A stretch of 38,138 bases of DNA, from contig CAZHOR010000021.1 of the NCBI GenBank assembly GCA_964534325.1, positions 1 through 38,138 on the forward strand. The letters are read 5' to 3'. Shown one piece after another: positions 1 to 8,788 of the stretch. The stretch is from JdFR-22 sp964534325. GTDB lineage: Archaea; Halobacteriota; Archaeoglobi; Archaeoglobales; Archaeoglobaceae. Position numbers and translations under genes: made by a program. Below the pieces are notes generated by a model. It was not told the origin of the DNA, did not search any database, and worked only from the letters and a program-made list of their open reading frames with translations. Position 1 is the stretch's first letter. The number at the start of each line of letters is the position of its first letter.

Positions 1-89
1 AAATCTATTTTCATTCAGAATTGGTTAAAAAATGTAGGGTAAATCAAAATCCTCCCATGTCTTATTGAACTCACACAGGTGATGGAGAA

Positions 90-485
90 ATGGCTGGAAA
101 AGAACAAGTAGCCAGAGACTTCCAGTTCCTCAAGGATAAAGTTCTGGCAGTCCTGTTATTCGGCTCCAGCACTGAAGGAGAAGGTAGAGATACCGATATT
201 TGTATTGTGGCTCCTCATGGTTTTGACATCAAGGAAGTATTCAAGAGGGTTGATGTGACCGGCAAGAAATACGATGTGTGGACCTTTGAAGAGCTCCCCC
301 TATACATGAAGATGGAAGTGATGGAGAACCACATTATCGTCATTTGTGAGGACGTCCCGGAGCTTTTTGAGTACTTTTACCAGTTCAGAAAACTGTGGAA
401 GGACCAGGAGCACAGAAACAAGTTGACAAAAGAAGAGATTAATTCCATTCTGGAGGCACGGAAACTTGAAAGAACCAGTAGATAA
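90..485 (+). CDS. Minimal nucleotidyltransferase-domain protein
   Basis: 131 aa. The N-terminal half carries the polymerase-beta-like nucleotidyltransferase signature: LLFGSS at about residues 22-27 followed by D34-T-D36, which fits the GS...DxD metal- and nucleotide-binding motif of small MNT-type transferases. The C-terminal part is charged and probably helical. An AGGTGAT Shine-Dalgarno at 77-83 supports the ATG at 90. Such proteins often pair with HEPN partners, but none is adjacent here: the next gene, kae1, is convergent. The fold is fairly clear; the substrate is unknown. Confidence 0.7.
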   Translation: MAGKEQVARDFQFLKDKVLAVLLFGSSTEGEGRDTDICIVAPHGFDIKEVFKRVDVTGKKYDVWTFEELPLYMKMEVMENHIIVICEDVPELFEYFYQFRKLWKDQEHRNKLTKEEINSILEARKLERTSR

Positions 486-508
486 TTGATTATAAGGCAA
501 CTAACGAT

Positions 509-1480
509 TTAATCCCACTTCAGCTCCACGTCATCTATTCTGAAGTCCGGTCTGGCACCGGATTCCTCTATCTTAGTTTCGTAACCGTGCTTGTGCATCA
601 GCAACCCCGTGAAAGCTATCATGGCTCCGTTATCCCCCATCAGTTCATTGGGTGGCGAGTAGAACTTTGCATCCCTATCTTCGCACATGATTCTCAGTAT
701 TTCCTGCAGCCTGCTGTTGGCTCCTACACCACCCACCAGCAGTACCTCTTCCAGATTCAGGTAGGCCAGAGCTCTTTCGGTGACCTCGGCCAGCATGGCG
801 AAGGCGGTCTCCTGAAAGCTGAGAGCCACCTCCTCCGGACTCACTCCACCATCATACAACTTCTGGGCGGCGGTGACCATCCCGCTGAATGACAGGTCCA
901 TTCCCTTGACCACGTAGGGCAGCTCGTGATACTCTTCTCCTTTACCAGCCAATTCCTCTACTCTGGGTCCTCCGGGATGCTTCAAGCCCATGTGTCTGGC
1001 CAGCTTATCCACAGCGTTCCCTATTCCAATGTCCAGGGTCTCCCCAAATACTCTATATCTGTCTCCTCTGCGGGCTATGAGCTGGGTGTTGCCTCCACTA
1101 ACATATAATACCACGGGATCAACAGCGTCAGTTGCCCACTTCCCCACTTCGACGTGGGCCAGACAGTGGTTGACCCCCACTAAAGGTTTGTCAAGCTTAA
1201 GGGAGATCAGTCTTGCGGCAGTGGCCACCACCCGGAGGCAGGGACCCATACCCGGGCCCTGAGAAAAGGCGATAACGTCAATGTCTTCTTTATCCACTTT
1301 ATCAAAAACGGCCGACAACAGATCGGCTATATTCTCAGAATGGTGTTGAGAAGCTTCTCTGGGATGTATGCCCCCTTCCAGGGGGATGTAGGGCTTATTT
1401 TCAATTAAAATAACATTATCTTCGTCGACTACACCTGCGCTGAGGCTCCATGCGGTGCCCTCGATACCCAGAGCATTCAT
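509..1480 (-). CDS. kae1: Kae1, tRNA N6-threonylcarbamoyladenosine synthase (KEOPS subunit)
   Basis: 323 aa, the usual length of stand-alone archaeal Kae1; the Bud32 kinase domain fused to it in many methanogens is absent. It transfers the threonylcarbamoyl group to A37 of ANN-decoding tRNAs in the cytoplasm as part of KEOPS. Visible ASKHA-fold signatures: GIEGTA at residues 5-10, the metal-binding pair H105/H109 in NHCLAHVE, YVSGGNT at about 126-132, DIGIGNAVDK at 150-159, and a C-terminal DNGAMIAF. It is the last gene of a minus-strand cluster with rps27ae, rps24e, the DPCK gene, spt4 and rpo7. TrmO, which methylates t6A37, is also in this window at 32656-33141. Confidence 0.95.
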   Translation of the reverse strand: MNALGIEGTAWSLSAGVVDEDNVILIENKPYIPLEGGIHPREASQHHSENIADLLSAVFDKVDKEDIDVIAFSQGPGMGPCLRVVATAARLISLKLDKPLVGVNHCLAHVEVGKWATDAVDPVVLYVSGGNTQLIARRGDRYRVFGETLDIGIGNAVDKLARHMGLKHPGGPRVEELAGKGEEYHELPYVVKGMDLSFSGMVTAAQKLYDGGVSPEEVALSFQETAFAMLAEVTERALAYLNLEEVLLVGGVGANSRLQEILRIMCEDRDAKFYSPPNELMGDNGAMIAFTGLLMHKHGYETKIEESGARPDFRIDDVELKWD

Positions 1481-1499
1481 TTACCTGTTTACTTACATG

Positions 1500-1661
1500 C
1501 TACTTGAATTCGGTATAGCCGCACTTACCGCATGTCCTCCTGTCCTCATGCTCTGCGAGGAAGACGCCTTCACCACAGCGAACGCAGAACTTCCTGTTCC
1601 TAGTGACCTTCTCACCTTTTACTTCATAGAACCTGGACACTTTTTCCGATTCTTCAGCCAT
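1500..1661 (-). CDS. rps27ae: Ribosomal protein eS31 (S27ae)
   Basis: A 53-aa zinc-ribbon protein beginning MAEESEKVSRFY and ending GYTEFK. Two CxxC pairs are visible, CVRC and CGKC, separated by about 15 residues. This matches the archaeal small-subunit protein S27ae, which corresponds to the ribosomal part of eukaryotic ubiquitin-S27a. An AGAGGTG Shine-Dalgarno lies just upstream (plus-strand complement near 1667-1673). It sits between rps24e and kae1, the order seen in many euryarchaea, and is probably co-transcribed with them. Confidence 0.93.
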   Translation of the reverse strand: MAEESEKVSRFYEVKGEKVTRNRKFCVRCGEGVFLAEHEDRRTCGKCGYTEFK

Positions 1662-1742
1662 ATAAACACCTCTTAACTAATTCTAACTTAATTACCTCAT
1701 CTCGGTCAGTTTGAATCTAAAACTAAACACCATGATCTTGAT

Positions 1743-2045
1743 TTATTCACCTTCACCTTCTGCCGCGGCCTGTGGAGTATTCCTTTTGATTATGTGCTTT
1801 GATTCGAACCTTTTCAAGTCATCCACATTATCATAGATCTTGGCATAGCAATCCGCGTCCCCCATGCCGAACTCCGACTTTACGTAGTCAACAACTACGT
1901 TCTCTGCATTGGTCGCGTACAGGCCTGCCAGCTTCTGCCTTAGGTCGCTCCTGGAAGGTGTCTGGGAGTCGAACTTCACCTTAAATTGAATCTCTTTTCT
2001 CTTTAAGACGGGGTTCTGGTTGTCTTTTTCTACAGTTACTTCCAT
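1743..2045 (-). CDS. rps24e: Ribosomal protein eS24
   Basis: 100 aa, normal for archaeal S24e of the small ribosomal subunit. The family pattern is clear: an N-terminal beta strand (MEVTVEKDNQNPVLKRKE), the conserved TPSR segment, LRQKLAGLYATN, then YDNVDDLKRFESKHIIKRN. The acidic tail (AAAEGEGE) is poorly conserved in the family. The start has a strong GAGGTGAAGTT leader. It lies in the rpo7-spt4-DPCK-rps24e-rps27ae-kae1 cluster. Confidence 0.94.
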   Translation of the reverse strand: MEVTVEKDNQNPVLKRKEIQFKVKFDSQTPSRSDLRQKLAGLYATNAENVVVDYVKSEFGMGDADCYAKIYDNVDDLKRFESKHIIKRNTPQAAAEGEGE

Positions 2046-2090
2046 AACTTCACCTCCTTTTCCTGAATCGGTTATACTTATTGTGCATCG

Positions 2091-2672
2091 TTATATCTCG
2101 GTATTATCCATCCCGCAGATGGTCATTACTTCATTTCCGTTTCCATTAACTTTCTCCATCTTCCTTAATAAGTGGTGTATTAGTATTTTTTTATCGGGTG
2201 TGACTTTAAGGGCCACAACTCCTTCATGTGGTTGCCCGTAGATGACCACAGAGTTTTGAGGCAGAATACACACCAGAGGGATCACCGCCAGGTCTTCTTC
2301 ACCCTCCACCACCACTTTGATCTTCTCACCGTAATTCACTCTGTCGAGTGAGCTTTCGATCTTCTGGGCGAGGTCGGCGGAAACGTATCCGGTAGGGTTT
2401 TGGGCATCGACAACATCGTAGTCCTGGCTCAACTGGTCTATCTTACCCGCTACCTCTTCATTAACTTCTCTTTTGGTCTTTTTATCCATCAGTATGAGGT
2501 GGGGCTTCAATCCGGAGTTAAGAGCGTGATAGCTCACCATATCTCCCACACAAACAAGTATTGAGTGATCCTTCAATTCTTCAATATCCTTTAATTCAAC
2601 ATTATTTCCAGAATAGAGCCTGCCAAAAGGTCTGGAGCACTCTTCTCTCAGCTCTTCTGTAAGTTTCAGCAT
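2091..2672 (-). CDS. GTP-dependent dephospho-CoA kinase (DUF359 family)
   Basis: 193 aa. It matches the archaeal DUF359/DPCK family, which uses GTP to phosphorylate dephospho-CoA in the last step of CoA synthesis and is unrelated to bacterial CoaE. Visible family features: LTEELREECSRPFGRL at the N-terminus, VCVGDMVSYHAL, PHLILMDKKTKRE, NPTGYVSADL, VVEGEEDLAVIPLV, and YGQPHEGVVALKV near the C-terminus. It lies between spt4 and rps24e, where this family commonly occurs in archaea. No obvious Shine-Dalgarno precedes the ATG. Confidence 0.88.
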   Translation of the reverse strand: MLKLTEELREECSRPFGRLYSGNNVELKDIEELKDHSILVCVGDMVSYHALNSGLKPHLILMDKKTKREVNEEVAGKIDQLSQDYDVVDAQNPTGYVSADLAQKIESSLDRVNYGEKIKVVVEGEEDLAVIPLVCILPQNSVVIYGQPHEGVVALKVTPDKKILIHHLLRKMEKVNGNGNEVMTICGMDNTEI

Positions 2673-2709
2673 CTTATCTTTTATCTTCTCTCTCTGGCCT
2701 TATTGCCTT

Positions 2710-2895
2710 TTATCCTACTTTTAAGGCGTATTTCCCTGGAAGCTTGATACCCAGTTTCTGGGCCATTTCGCTTTTCTCGGGGTCAATAATAATGACGTAA
2801 CCATACCATTCTTTGGTAAGGTCAGTGCTTCCACAATTCTTGCAGGCCGAAGAATCCATGTTGATAAATTTGCAGTTCCTGCATGCCACTTCCAT
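2710..2895 (-). CDS. spt4: Transcription elongation factor Spt4 (RpoE'')
   Basis: A 61-aa zinc-finger protein. It has CRNC near the N-terminus and CKNCGS about ten residues later, then WYGYVIIIDPEKSEMAQKLG and a C-terminal KLPGKYALKVG, all typical of archaeal Spt4. It partners Spt5 to raise RNA polymerase processivity. A GAGGTGCTGTT leader precedes the ATG. It is directly downstream of rpo7, the standard archaeal pairing. Confidence 0.94.
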   Translation of the reverse strand: MEVACRNCKFINMDSSACKNCGSTDLTKEWYGYVIIIDPEKSEMAQKLGIKLPGKYALKVG

Positions 2896-2927
2896 AACAG
2901 CACCTCAATCTCAATTGATTATTCCGT

Positions 2928-3500
2928 TTAGCTTCCCTCTACTTTCTCTTCCACTTTCTTTATATCGTCTTCGAGCCATTTGAGCGTCCCTAGCCAGGGC
3001 TGTCTCATGGTCAAGCCTATCTTGCTTTTTTCCGGCTCTCTCTCTTTAAGGCTGAGGGCAACTATTCTCGCTCTTACGGAGTCACCTTCAGTGATGGCTT
3101 TCTTGGTCTCTTTACCCAGCAATTTCTTGTTCTTTTCATCATAAACCATATAATCGTCCATTATCTGACTCATGTGAAGTAGGGCATCTAAAGGACCGAT
3201 GGAGACGAAAGCCCCGAACTCAACAACTTCTACCACTCCACCTTCTATAACTTCCTGGAGAGTGGGTTTGAAGGCGATCGCCTGGAAATCTACTTCATAG
3301 TAGACTGCTCCGTCCCCTTCAATGATCCTTCCCTCGCCTATCTCTTCAATGGTTTCAATGCCCACGATCATTCCGTAATCCCTGTCCAATCTTCCCTCGA
3401 ACTGCTGCCACAGCAAATCCCTTACAACTTCTTCAGTATCTTCTCCGAATCTTGAGGGAGGAACTCTGACTGTATCGGTAACCTTTATCCTCGCATACAT
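2928..3500 (-). CDS. rpo7: RNA polymerase subunit Rpo7 (RpoE')
   Basis: 190 aa, the usual size. The N-terminal RNP-like domain (MYARIKVTDTVRVPPSRFGED) is followed by an S1/OB domain (GGVVEVVEFGAFVSIGPLDALLHMSQI). With Rpo4 it forms the polymerase stalk, which binds nascent RNA and aids promoter opening. A GGTGA Shine-Dalgarno lies 8-12 bases upstream. It is the first gene of the minus-strand cluster and diverges from pheS across an AT-rich spacer (3501-3630) that must hold both promoters. Confidence 0.95.
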   Translation of the reverse strand: MYARIKVTDTVRVPPSRFGEDTEEVVRDLLWQQFEGRLDRDYGMIVGIETIEEIGEGRIIEGDGAVYYEVDFQAIAFKPTLQEVIEGGVVEVVEFGAFVSIGPLDALLHMSQIMDDYMVYDEKNKKLLGKETKKAITEGDSVRARIVALSLKEREPEKSKIGLTMRQPWLGTLKWLEDDIKKVEEKVEGS

Positions 3501-3630
3501 AAAACTTCACCAGAAATTTTTACTTAAAAAATGCCAAGAAGTCATAATATAAATTTATCCTTCCATATGTCCTCACCAAAACCTAAAAAATTTAAACCTT
3601 AGCAAATTTGCTTCCTCAGGAAGTGATTTA

Positions 3631-5082
3631 ATGCTATCTCCGGTAGAGATTACTTTACTCAAATCATTAGAAGTGGGAAAAGAGTATTTGGTTGATGAAG
3701 CAGCCGACGTTACCAAAATGAACAGGGACTCTGTTCTTAAAGCCGCTCACATGCTGGAGGAGAAGGATTATGCTGAAGTGAACACCCAGATCCACACGGA
3801 ATACTACCTGAGTGAAGAAGGCAGAAAGTACCTCCAGGAGGGTTTGCCGGAAGAAAGGGTGCTGCAAGCAGTGAACAATGGAATAACCGAAATGTCCCGC
3901 ATCCAGGATGAAGTGGGTAAAAAAGATGTGGGAATCGCTGTCGGCTGGCTTAAGAAGAAGGGAATGATCACCATAGATAAAGGCCACATCAGTATCAAGC
4001 CGGATAACCCGCTACAGCAGCTGGAAGAAAAAGATGCTTTGAAGCTTGTCGAAGAGGGAAGACAAAGTGGGTTAGATGACCAGACGCTATCAAACCTGTT
4101 GAAGAGGAATTTAATAATTGCAGAGGAGCATAAACAGATATTCGTCAAGCTGGTGGATAAGCCTGATGTGGAGCTCAAGGATGCGGTAGCCGACTTGTCT
4201 CCGGACCTCCTCGCTTCTGGCAGGTGGAGGAATGTGGAGTTTCTGGAATATGATATTCACAAACCTTCTGAAGATATTTTTACGGCTAAGATGCATCCTT
4301 ATGAGAGAATAATTGCGGAGTGCCGCAAGATTTTCCTGGAGATGGGTTTTACGGAGATCAAGGGTAATTATGTTCAGAGCTCTTTCTGGAATTTTGATGC
4401 CTTATTCCAGCCTCAGGACCACCCCGCCAGAGATATGCAGGACACCTTCTACCTCGATAAATATGTTGAACTGGACAGGGAATACGTTGACAGCGTGAAG
4501 AGCACCCACGAGAATGGGTGGGAGACCGGCTCTACCGGATGGGGTGGCGAATGGAGTCTGGAGAGGGCAAGGCAGCTCGTTTTGAGAACTCATACCACGT
4601 CCATCACCATCCACTATCTGGCCAATAATCCTGAACCGCCGGTCAAAGCCTTTTCCTTCGATAGGGTGTACAGGAGGGAGAGCATTGACGCCACGCACCT
4701 CCCGGAGTTCGATCAACTGGAAGGCGTTGTCCTTGATAAGGATGTGGGATTCAAGCATTTGCTGGGACTGCTCAAGGAGTTCTTCATCAAGATGGGATTC
4801 GAGGACGTCAGGTTCCGACCCGGTTATTTCCCTTACACGGAGCCCAGCGTTGAAACAGAGGTTTATGTGGAAGGAATGGGGTGGATAGAGTTAGGAGGCG
4901 CCGGAATATTCAGGAAGGAAGTCACATATCCTCTAGGGATCAAGCATAAGGTCCTTGCCTGGGGGATCGGAGTTGGGAGGCTGGCCATGCTGCGCATGGG
5001 AATGAAAGACCTTAGAAGGCTTTATCTTCCGGATATCGGCTGGCTGAGGGACTTCCCGGTTGTAAAGAGCTTTAGAGAGTGA
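3631..5082 (+). CDS. pheS: Phenylalanyl-tRNA synthetase alpha subunit
   Basis: 483 aa, the long archaeal/eukaryotic type with N-terminal winged-helix modules (residues 1 to about 200) before the class II catalytic core. Motif 2 is visible as FDRVYRRESIDATHLPEFDQ, and motif 3 as ELGGAGIFRKEV followed by LAWGIGVGRLAMLRMG. With PheT it forms the heterotetramer that charges tRNA-Phe. A GGAAGTGAT Shine-Dalgarno precedes the ATG, and a TATA-like AAAATTTAAA lies near 3585-3595. pheT follows after a 17-base gap. Confidence 0.95.
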   Translation: MLSPVEITLLKSLEVGKEYLVDEAADVTKMNRDSVLKAAHMLEEKDYAEVNTQIHTEYYLSEEGRKYLQEGLPEERVLQAVNNGITEMSRIQDEVGKKDVGIAVGWLKKKGMITIDKGHISIKPDNPLQQLEEKDALKLVEEGRQSGLDDQTLSNLLKRNLIIAEEHKQIFVKLVDKPDVELKDAVADLSPDLLASGRWRNVEFLEYDIHKPSEDIFTAKMHPYERIIAECRKIFLEMGFTEIKGNYVQSSFWNFDALFQPQDHPARDMQDTFYLDKYVELDREYVDSVKSTHENGWETGSTGWGGEWSLERARQLVLRTHTTSITIHYLANNPEPPVKAFSFDRVYRRESIDATHLPEFDQLEGVVLDKDVGFKHLLGLLKEFFIKMGFEDVRFRPGYFPYTEPSVETEVYVEGMGWIELGGAGIFRKEVTYPLGIKHKVLAWGIGVGRLAMLRMGMKDLRRLYLPDIGWLRDFPVVKSFRE

Positions 5083-5099
5083 GATTAGGAGAGGAGATC

Positions 5100-6743
5100 A
5101 TGCCTGTAATTCATCTTTTCTGGGACGAGCTGGAAAGGCTGGTGGAAAAGGATAGGAACGAAATTCTGGAGAGACTGCCCATGCTGGGATGCGATATCGA
5201 GAGGATGGATGAGGAGACGGTCGATATAGAGTTCTTCCCCAACAGACCAGACCTTTACAGCATCGAAGGGGTCGCCAGAGCCTTGAGAGGCTTCATGAAT
5301 GTGGAGAAGGGTTACAGGCAGTACGAGGTGAAGAGCAGCGGCTGGGAGGTCACAGTTGAGTCTCCGGTGTTCGAGGTCCGCCCGAGAATCGTTTGTTGTG
5401 TGGTGCGCAACATCGAGCTCAATGATGAGGTTATCCGGTCTCTTATGGATGTTCAGGAGGACCTGCACTGGACCATCGGGAGGAACAGGAGAAAGATGGC
5501 CATAGGAGTCCATGACCTCAGCAAGGTCTATTTTCCCCTCAGATACACTGCAGTTGATAGAGATTACTCTTTCGTGCCTCTGGACTTCCACAATTATATG
5601 AGCGTAGGGGAAATACTAACGGACCATCCAAAAGGTAAGGATTACAGTTTCGTACTTGAGGGTAAGGATAGGTTCCCCATGATCATTGACAGTAAAAATG
5701 AGGCGATCTCTTTCCCCCCGGTGATCAATGCGGAGAAGACCAGGGTGACCGAGGGAACAACTGACCTGTTCATAGATGTTACAGGGCTCGATGAAAATGT
5801 GGATAAGGCACTCAACATCCTTACTTCCATGCTCGCCGACAGAGGCGGGGTGCTGGAAGAGGTCAAGGTCATATATCCCGATAGAGAGGAGAAGACACCA
5901 GACCTGACAGGAAAGGAGTTGAGCATCGAAAAACAGGAAGTAGAGGAACTTCTCGGCTTCGAACTATCCGGTGAGGAGATAAAGGAGGCCCTCAATAGAA
6001 TGAGGTTTGGGGCAGAAGTTGATGGAGACAAGCTGAGGGTTACAGTTCCTGCCTACAGGGCGGATGTGCTTCATGAGTGGGATGTTATAGAGGATATCGG
6101 TATAGGATATGGTTACGACAGGATCGAGCCTGAGTATCCTCCTACTACTACTATAGGCTTGAGCCACAAGTGGAACGACATAAAGGATATTGCCAGAGAG
6201 ATCATGATCGGGTTGGGCTACATGGAGGTCATCAGCTTCACCCTCACCAACGAAAAGATGCAATACGAAAAAATGCTCAGAGAAACACGGCCCTGGGATC
6301 ATCACACTCCCGTGATGCATCCCATAACGGAGGACCATACCATACTGAGGACGGATATTTTGCCCAAATTGCTGGAGATATTGTCCATGAACAAGCATTA
6401 CGCCCTCCCCCAGAGGATCTTTGAGGCGGGAGATACGATCGTCGGGATGGAGAACAGGTTGAAGCTGTCTGCCTGCACCACCCACTCCAAAGCCAATTTT
6501 GCAGAGATAAGGAGTCTGGTGCAATCGTTTATGAAGGAGCTTGATGTCCAGTGGGATGTGAAGGAAAGTGAAGACGAGGCTTTCATCCCCGGAAGAAGAG
6601 CCAGCATAATGGTGGAAGGCGAAGAAGTGGGTGTTTTCGGAGAGCTAAACCCTCAGGTCCTGTACAACTTCTACCTGGGTACGCCGGTGGCCGGAATAGA
6701 GATCGACCTCTCAGCGATATTCGATACCGGAAAAATTCTTTAG
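5100..6743 (+). CDS. pheT: Phenylalanyl-tRNA synthetase beta subunit
   Basis: 547 aa from the ATG at 5100, chosen because AGGAGAGGAG lies at 5087-5096 and archaeal PheT proteins begin MPVI.... A GTG at 5079 would add seven unlikely residues overlapping the pheS stop. Archaeal-type PheT lacks the bacterial N-terminal EMAP domain. Visible regions: FFPNRPDLYSIEGVARALRG near residue 50, a B3/B4 editing-like region (about 100-270), a B5 region with PAYRADVLHEWDVIEDI, and a catalytic-like C-terminal half. It forms an operon with pheS. Confidence 0.95.
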   Translation: MPVIHLFWDELERLVEKDRNEILERLPMLGCDIERMDEETVDIEFFPNRPDLYSIEGVARALRGFMNVEKGYRQYEVKSSGWEVTVESPVFEVRPRIVCCVVRNIELNDEVIRSLMDVQEDLHWTIGRNRRKMAIGVHDLSKVYFPLRYTAVDRDYSFVPLDFHNYMSVGEILTDHPKGKDYSFVLEGKDRFPMIIDSKNEAISFPPVINAEKTRVTEGTTDLFIDVTGLDENVDKALNILTSMLADRGGVLEEVKVIYPDREEKTPDLTGKELSIEKQEVEELLGFELSGEEIKEALNRMRFGAEVDGDKLRVTVPAYRADVLHEWDVIEDIGIGYGYDRIEPEYPPTTTIGLSHKWNDIKDIAREIMIGLGYMEVISFTLTNEKMQYEKMLRETRPWDHHTPVMHPITEDHTILRTDILPKLLEILSMNKHYALPQRIFEAGDTIVGMENRLKLSACTTHSKANFAEIRSLVQSFMKELDVQWDVKESEDEAFIPGRRASIMVEGEEVGVFGELNPQVLYNFYLGTPVAGIEIDLSAIFDTGKIL

Positions 6744-6783
6744 ACTGTATTCTTTGCTAAATAAGTTAATGAGAAAATAAATT

Positions 6784-7962
6784 TTAATCCAGCTCAACTT
6801 CTCCGGTGGGGTAGACGCATCTGGGCTCTGCTTCCAGGTAATCGCCGCTCACGGCGTAGGCTCTGGCCCTGGACCCTCCGCACATATATTTGAACTCGCA
6901 TTTACCGCACTTGCCTTTGAGTTTGTCGGCGTTCTTCAAGTCTTTAAATATGTCCGTCCCCATGTAGATGTTCTTGAGGGTGGCCTCCCTTACGTTGCCT
7001 GCTACAATGGGCAGGAATCCGCTGGGGTAGACTTCTCCCAGGTGGCTGATGAAGAACATCCCTCTTCCATCAGTAATCCCCATGCTCCTCTTGATGCCGT
7101 CGGAGGCAAGGCTCCTGCCGTGAGCACCGGAGACGATAGCCTTCTTTGATTCGGGGGTGAAGTTCCTGGCGGATACGGTATTGTTAAGCTGCCCCATTAG
7201 CTCGTGGTAGAGGTCTCCAGGTTTCCTGTTGTATAGTCCTGCATCCCTCATGTACTCTATTCTTCTCAGGTGGGTTGCGGCGGAGCTCTTGACGTTCAGA
7301 GGGGTCTGATTCCCCACATCATATAACCAGCTCAATACGTCCTCGAACTGGATGGATGTGGGCATGTACTCTGTCTTGGCCCTGCCAGTGGGGACCACGA
7401 AGAACACATCCCATAGCACAACTCCGTTATCTATCCCGATGTTCATTATGTTGGGGAGGTCGTGGATATTGAAGTTGGTCACTGTGGTGTTAATCTGTCT
7501 GGAAATGTCCAGTTCCTTTGTCATGCGGAGAATATCCATGCTGATATCGAAGGTCCCGGATATCCCTCTGAAGTAATCGTGGATCTCAGGATTGCTTCCG
7601 TCCAGACTTATAGCGACTCTGGCTATACCTGATTTTTTCAGCTCCTTCATTTTGTCTTCAGTAGCAAGTTTGGTTCCACTGAATGCCATAGCAGACCTGA
7701 TACCCTTGGATGTGGCGTAGCTGACTATCTCGAAAATGTCTTCCCTCATCAGGGGGTCTCCACCGGTGAAGACCACCAGAGGATAAGGCTCACCAAATTC
7801 GGTGATATGATCAATGACATTGAAAACCTCTTCTGTATCCAGCTCATCTGGATGTCTTTTCTTCTGGGCTCTGGCCCTGCAGTGCTTGCAGGTAAGAAGG
7901 CAGGCCCTTGTAACTTCCCAGAAAATTATGAAAGGTTTTTGCTGAATATCGAATCCGTGCAT
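6784..7962 (-). CDS. Radical SAM/SPASM domain protein (TIGR04053-like)
   Basis: 392 aa. The radical SAM cluster motif is C-L-L-T-C-K-H-C (CxxxCxxC spacing) at about residues 17-24, preceded by FWEVTRA and followed by VVFTGGDPLMR and VAISLDG. A SPASM-type auxiliary cluster domain ends the protein (CGKCEFKYMCGGSRARAYA, then a final Cys). The overall pattern resembles the TIGR04053 group, related to NirJ/AhbD haem-pathway and peptide-modifying enzymes. No precursor peptide or haem biosynthesis gene is adjacent, so the substrate is unknown. A TATA-like TTAAACTTAAAT about 25 bases before the ATG, with no strong Shine-Dalgarno, suggests a leaderless message. Confidence 0.85.
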   Translation of the reverse strand: MHGFDIQQKPFIIFWEVTRACLLTCKHCRARAQKKRHPDELDTEEVFNVIDHITEFGEPYPLVVFTGGDPLMREDIFEIVSYATSKGIRSAMAFSGTKLATEDKMKELKKSGIARVAISLDGSNPEIHDYFRGISGTFDISMDILRMTKELDISRQINTTVTNFNIHDLPNIMNIGIDNGVVLWDVFFVVPTGRAKTEYMPTSIQFEDVLSWLYDVGNQTPLNVKSSAATHLRRIEYMRDAGLYNRKPGDLYHELMGQLNNTVSARNFTPESKKAIVSGAHGRSLASDGIKRSMGITDGRGMFFISHLGEVYPSGFLPIVAGNVREATLKNIYMGTDIFKDLKNADKLKGKCGKCEFKYMCGGSRARAYAVSGDYLEAEPRCVYPTGEVELD

Positions 7963-8005
7963 AATTCAACAAAATCCTGTAAGGATTTAAGTTTAACCCA
8001 GATGA

Positions 8006-8758
8006 TCATAATCCGGTGGGCACGTCAACAAATTCAACGTCTACATCGAATTTGTCTCTTATGATATTCATCAAAGCCTTAACTCCTAAAGTTTCTGTGG
8101 CGTAGTGTCCGGCGAACATGATGTTCAGGGAGAATTCTTTGGCAGTGTGATATGAGCTGTGGTCCGTCTCACCGGTAACCAGCAGGTCGATCTCCTTTTC
8201 TCCTGCCTCAGGGACGGTGGACGTCCCCGCGCCTGAAACACAGGCTACGTTGTTTATGTCATTCTCTCCGAAGTTGAGCACCAGGGGATCCACACCCAAT
8301 TGCTGGCTCAGAGTCTCATTAATTTCTTCCAGCGTCCTGGGCTTATCAAAACTCCCCAGATAGCCTATGGCCTTCCCATGGTACTCGCCGAAAGGTTCCT
8401 CTACCTTTGCACCCAGAATTCTCATCAACTCCACATTGTTACCTACCTCCGGGTGAGCATCCAGAGGCAGATGGGCTGCATAGAGGGAGATCTCGTTCTC
8501 CAGGAGGTATTTCAACCTTTTCATTATCTGCCCCTTGATATGACCGACGCTGCCCCATATGAGCCCATGATGCACGATGAGCATGTCAGCATCCTTTAAT
8601 TCTGCCTGATGGAACGTATCCATGCAGGCATCAACCGCGAACACTACTTTGTTTATGTTCTTCCTTCCCTCTACCTGCAGACCGTTCATGGACTTATCTT
8701 CCCAGTCCGCGATACGCAGGTAGTCGTCAAGGAAATCTACTATTTCTGTGAGATTCAT
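8006..8758 (-). CDS. NIF3/YbgI-like dinuclear metal protein
   Basis: 250 aa, the length of the short prokaryotic NIF3 family (annotated as GTP cyclohydrolase 1 type 2-like). Visible metal-site motifs: LIVHHGLIWG near residues 59-68, LPLDAHPEVGNN near 97-108, and GETDHSSYH and FAGHYATETLG in the C-terminal half. NIF3 proteins form hexamers with a di-metal centre; their cellular reaction is unsettled. A GAGGATAAGTT leader precedes the ATG. It lies 43 bases upstream of the radical SAM gene on the same strand. Confidence 0.9.
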   Translation of the reverse strand: MNLTEIVDFLDDYLRIADWEDKSMNGLQVEGRKNINKVVFAVDACMDTFHQAELKDADMLIVHHGLIWGSVGHIKGQIMKRLKYLLENEISLYAAHLPLDAHPEVGNNVELMRILGAKVEEPFGEYHGKAIGYLGSFDKPRTLEEINETLSQQLGVDPLVLNFGENDINNVACVSGAGTSTVPEAGEKEIDLLVTGETDHSSYHTAKEFSLNIMFAGHYATETLGVKALMNIIRDKFDVDVEFVDVPTGL

Positions 8759-8788
8759 AACTTATCCTCAAAATAATTTATTGTTTTT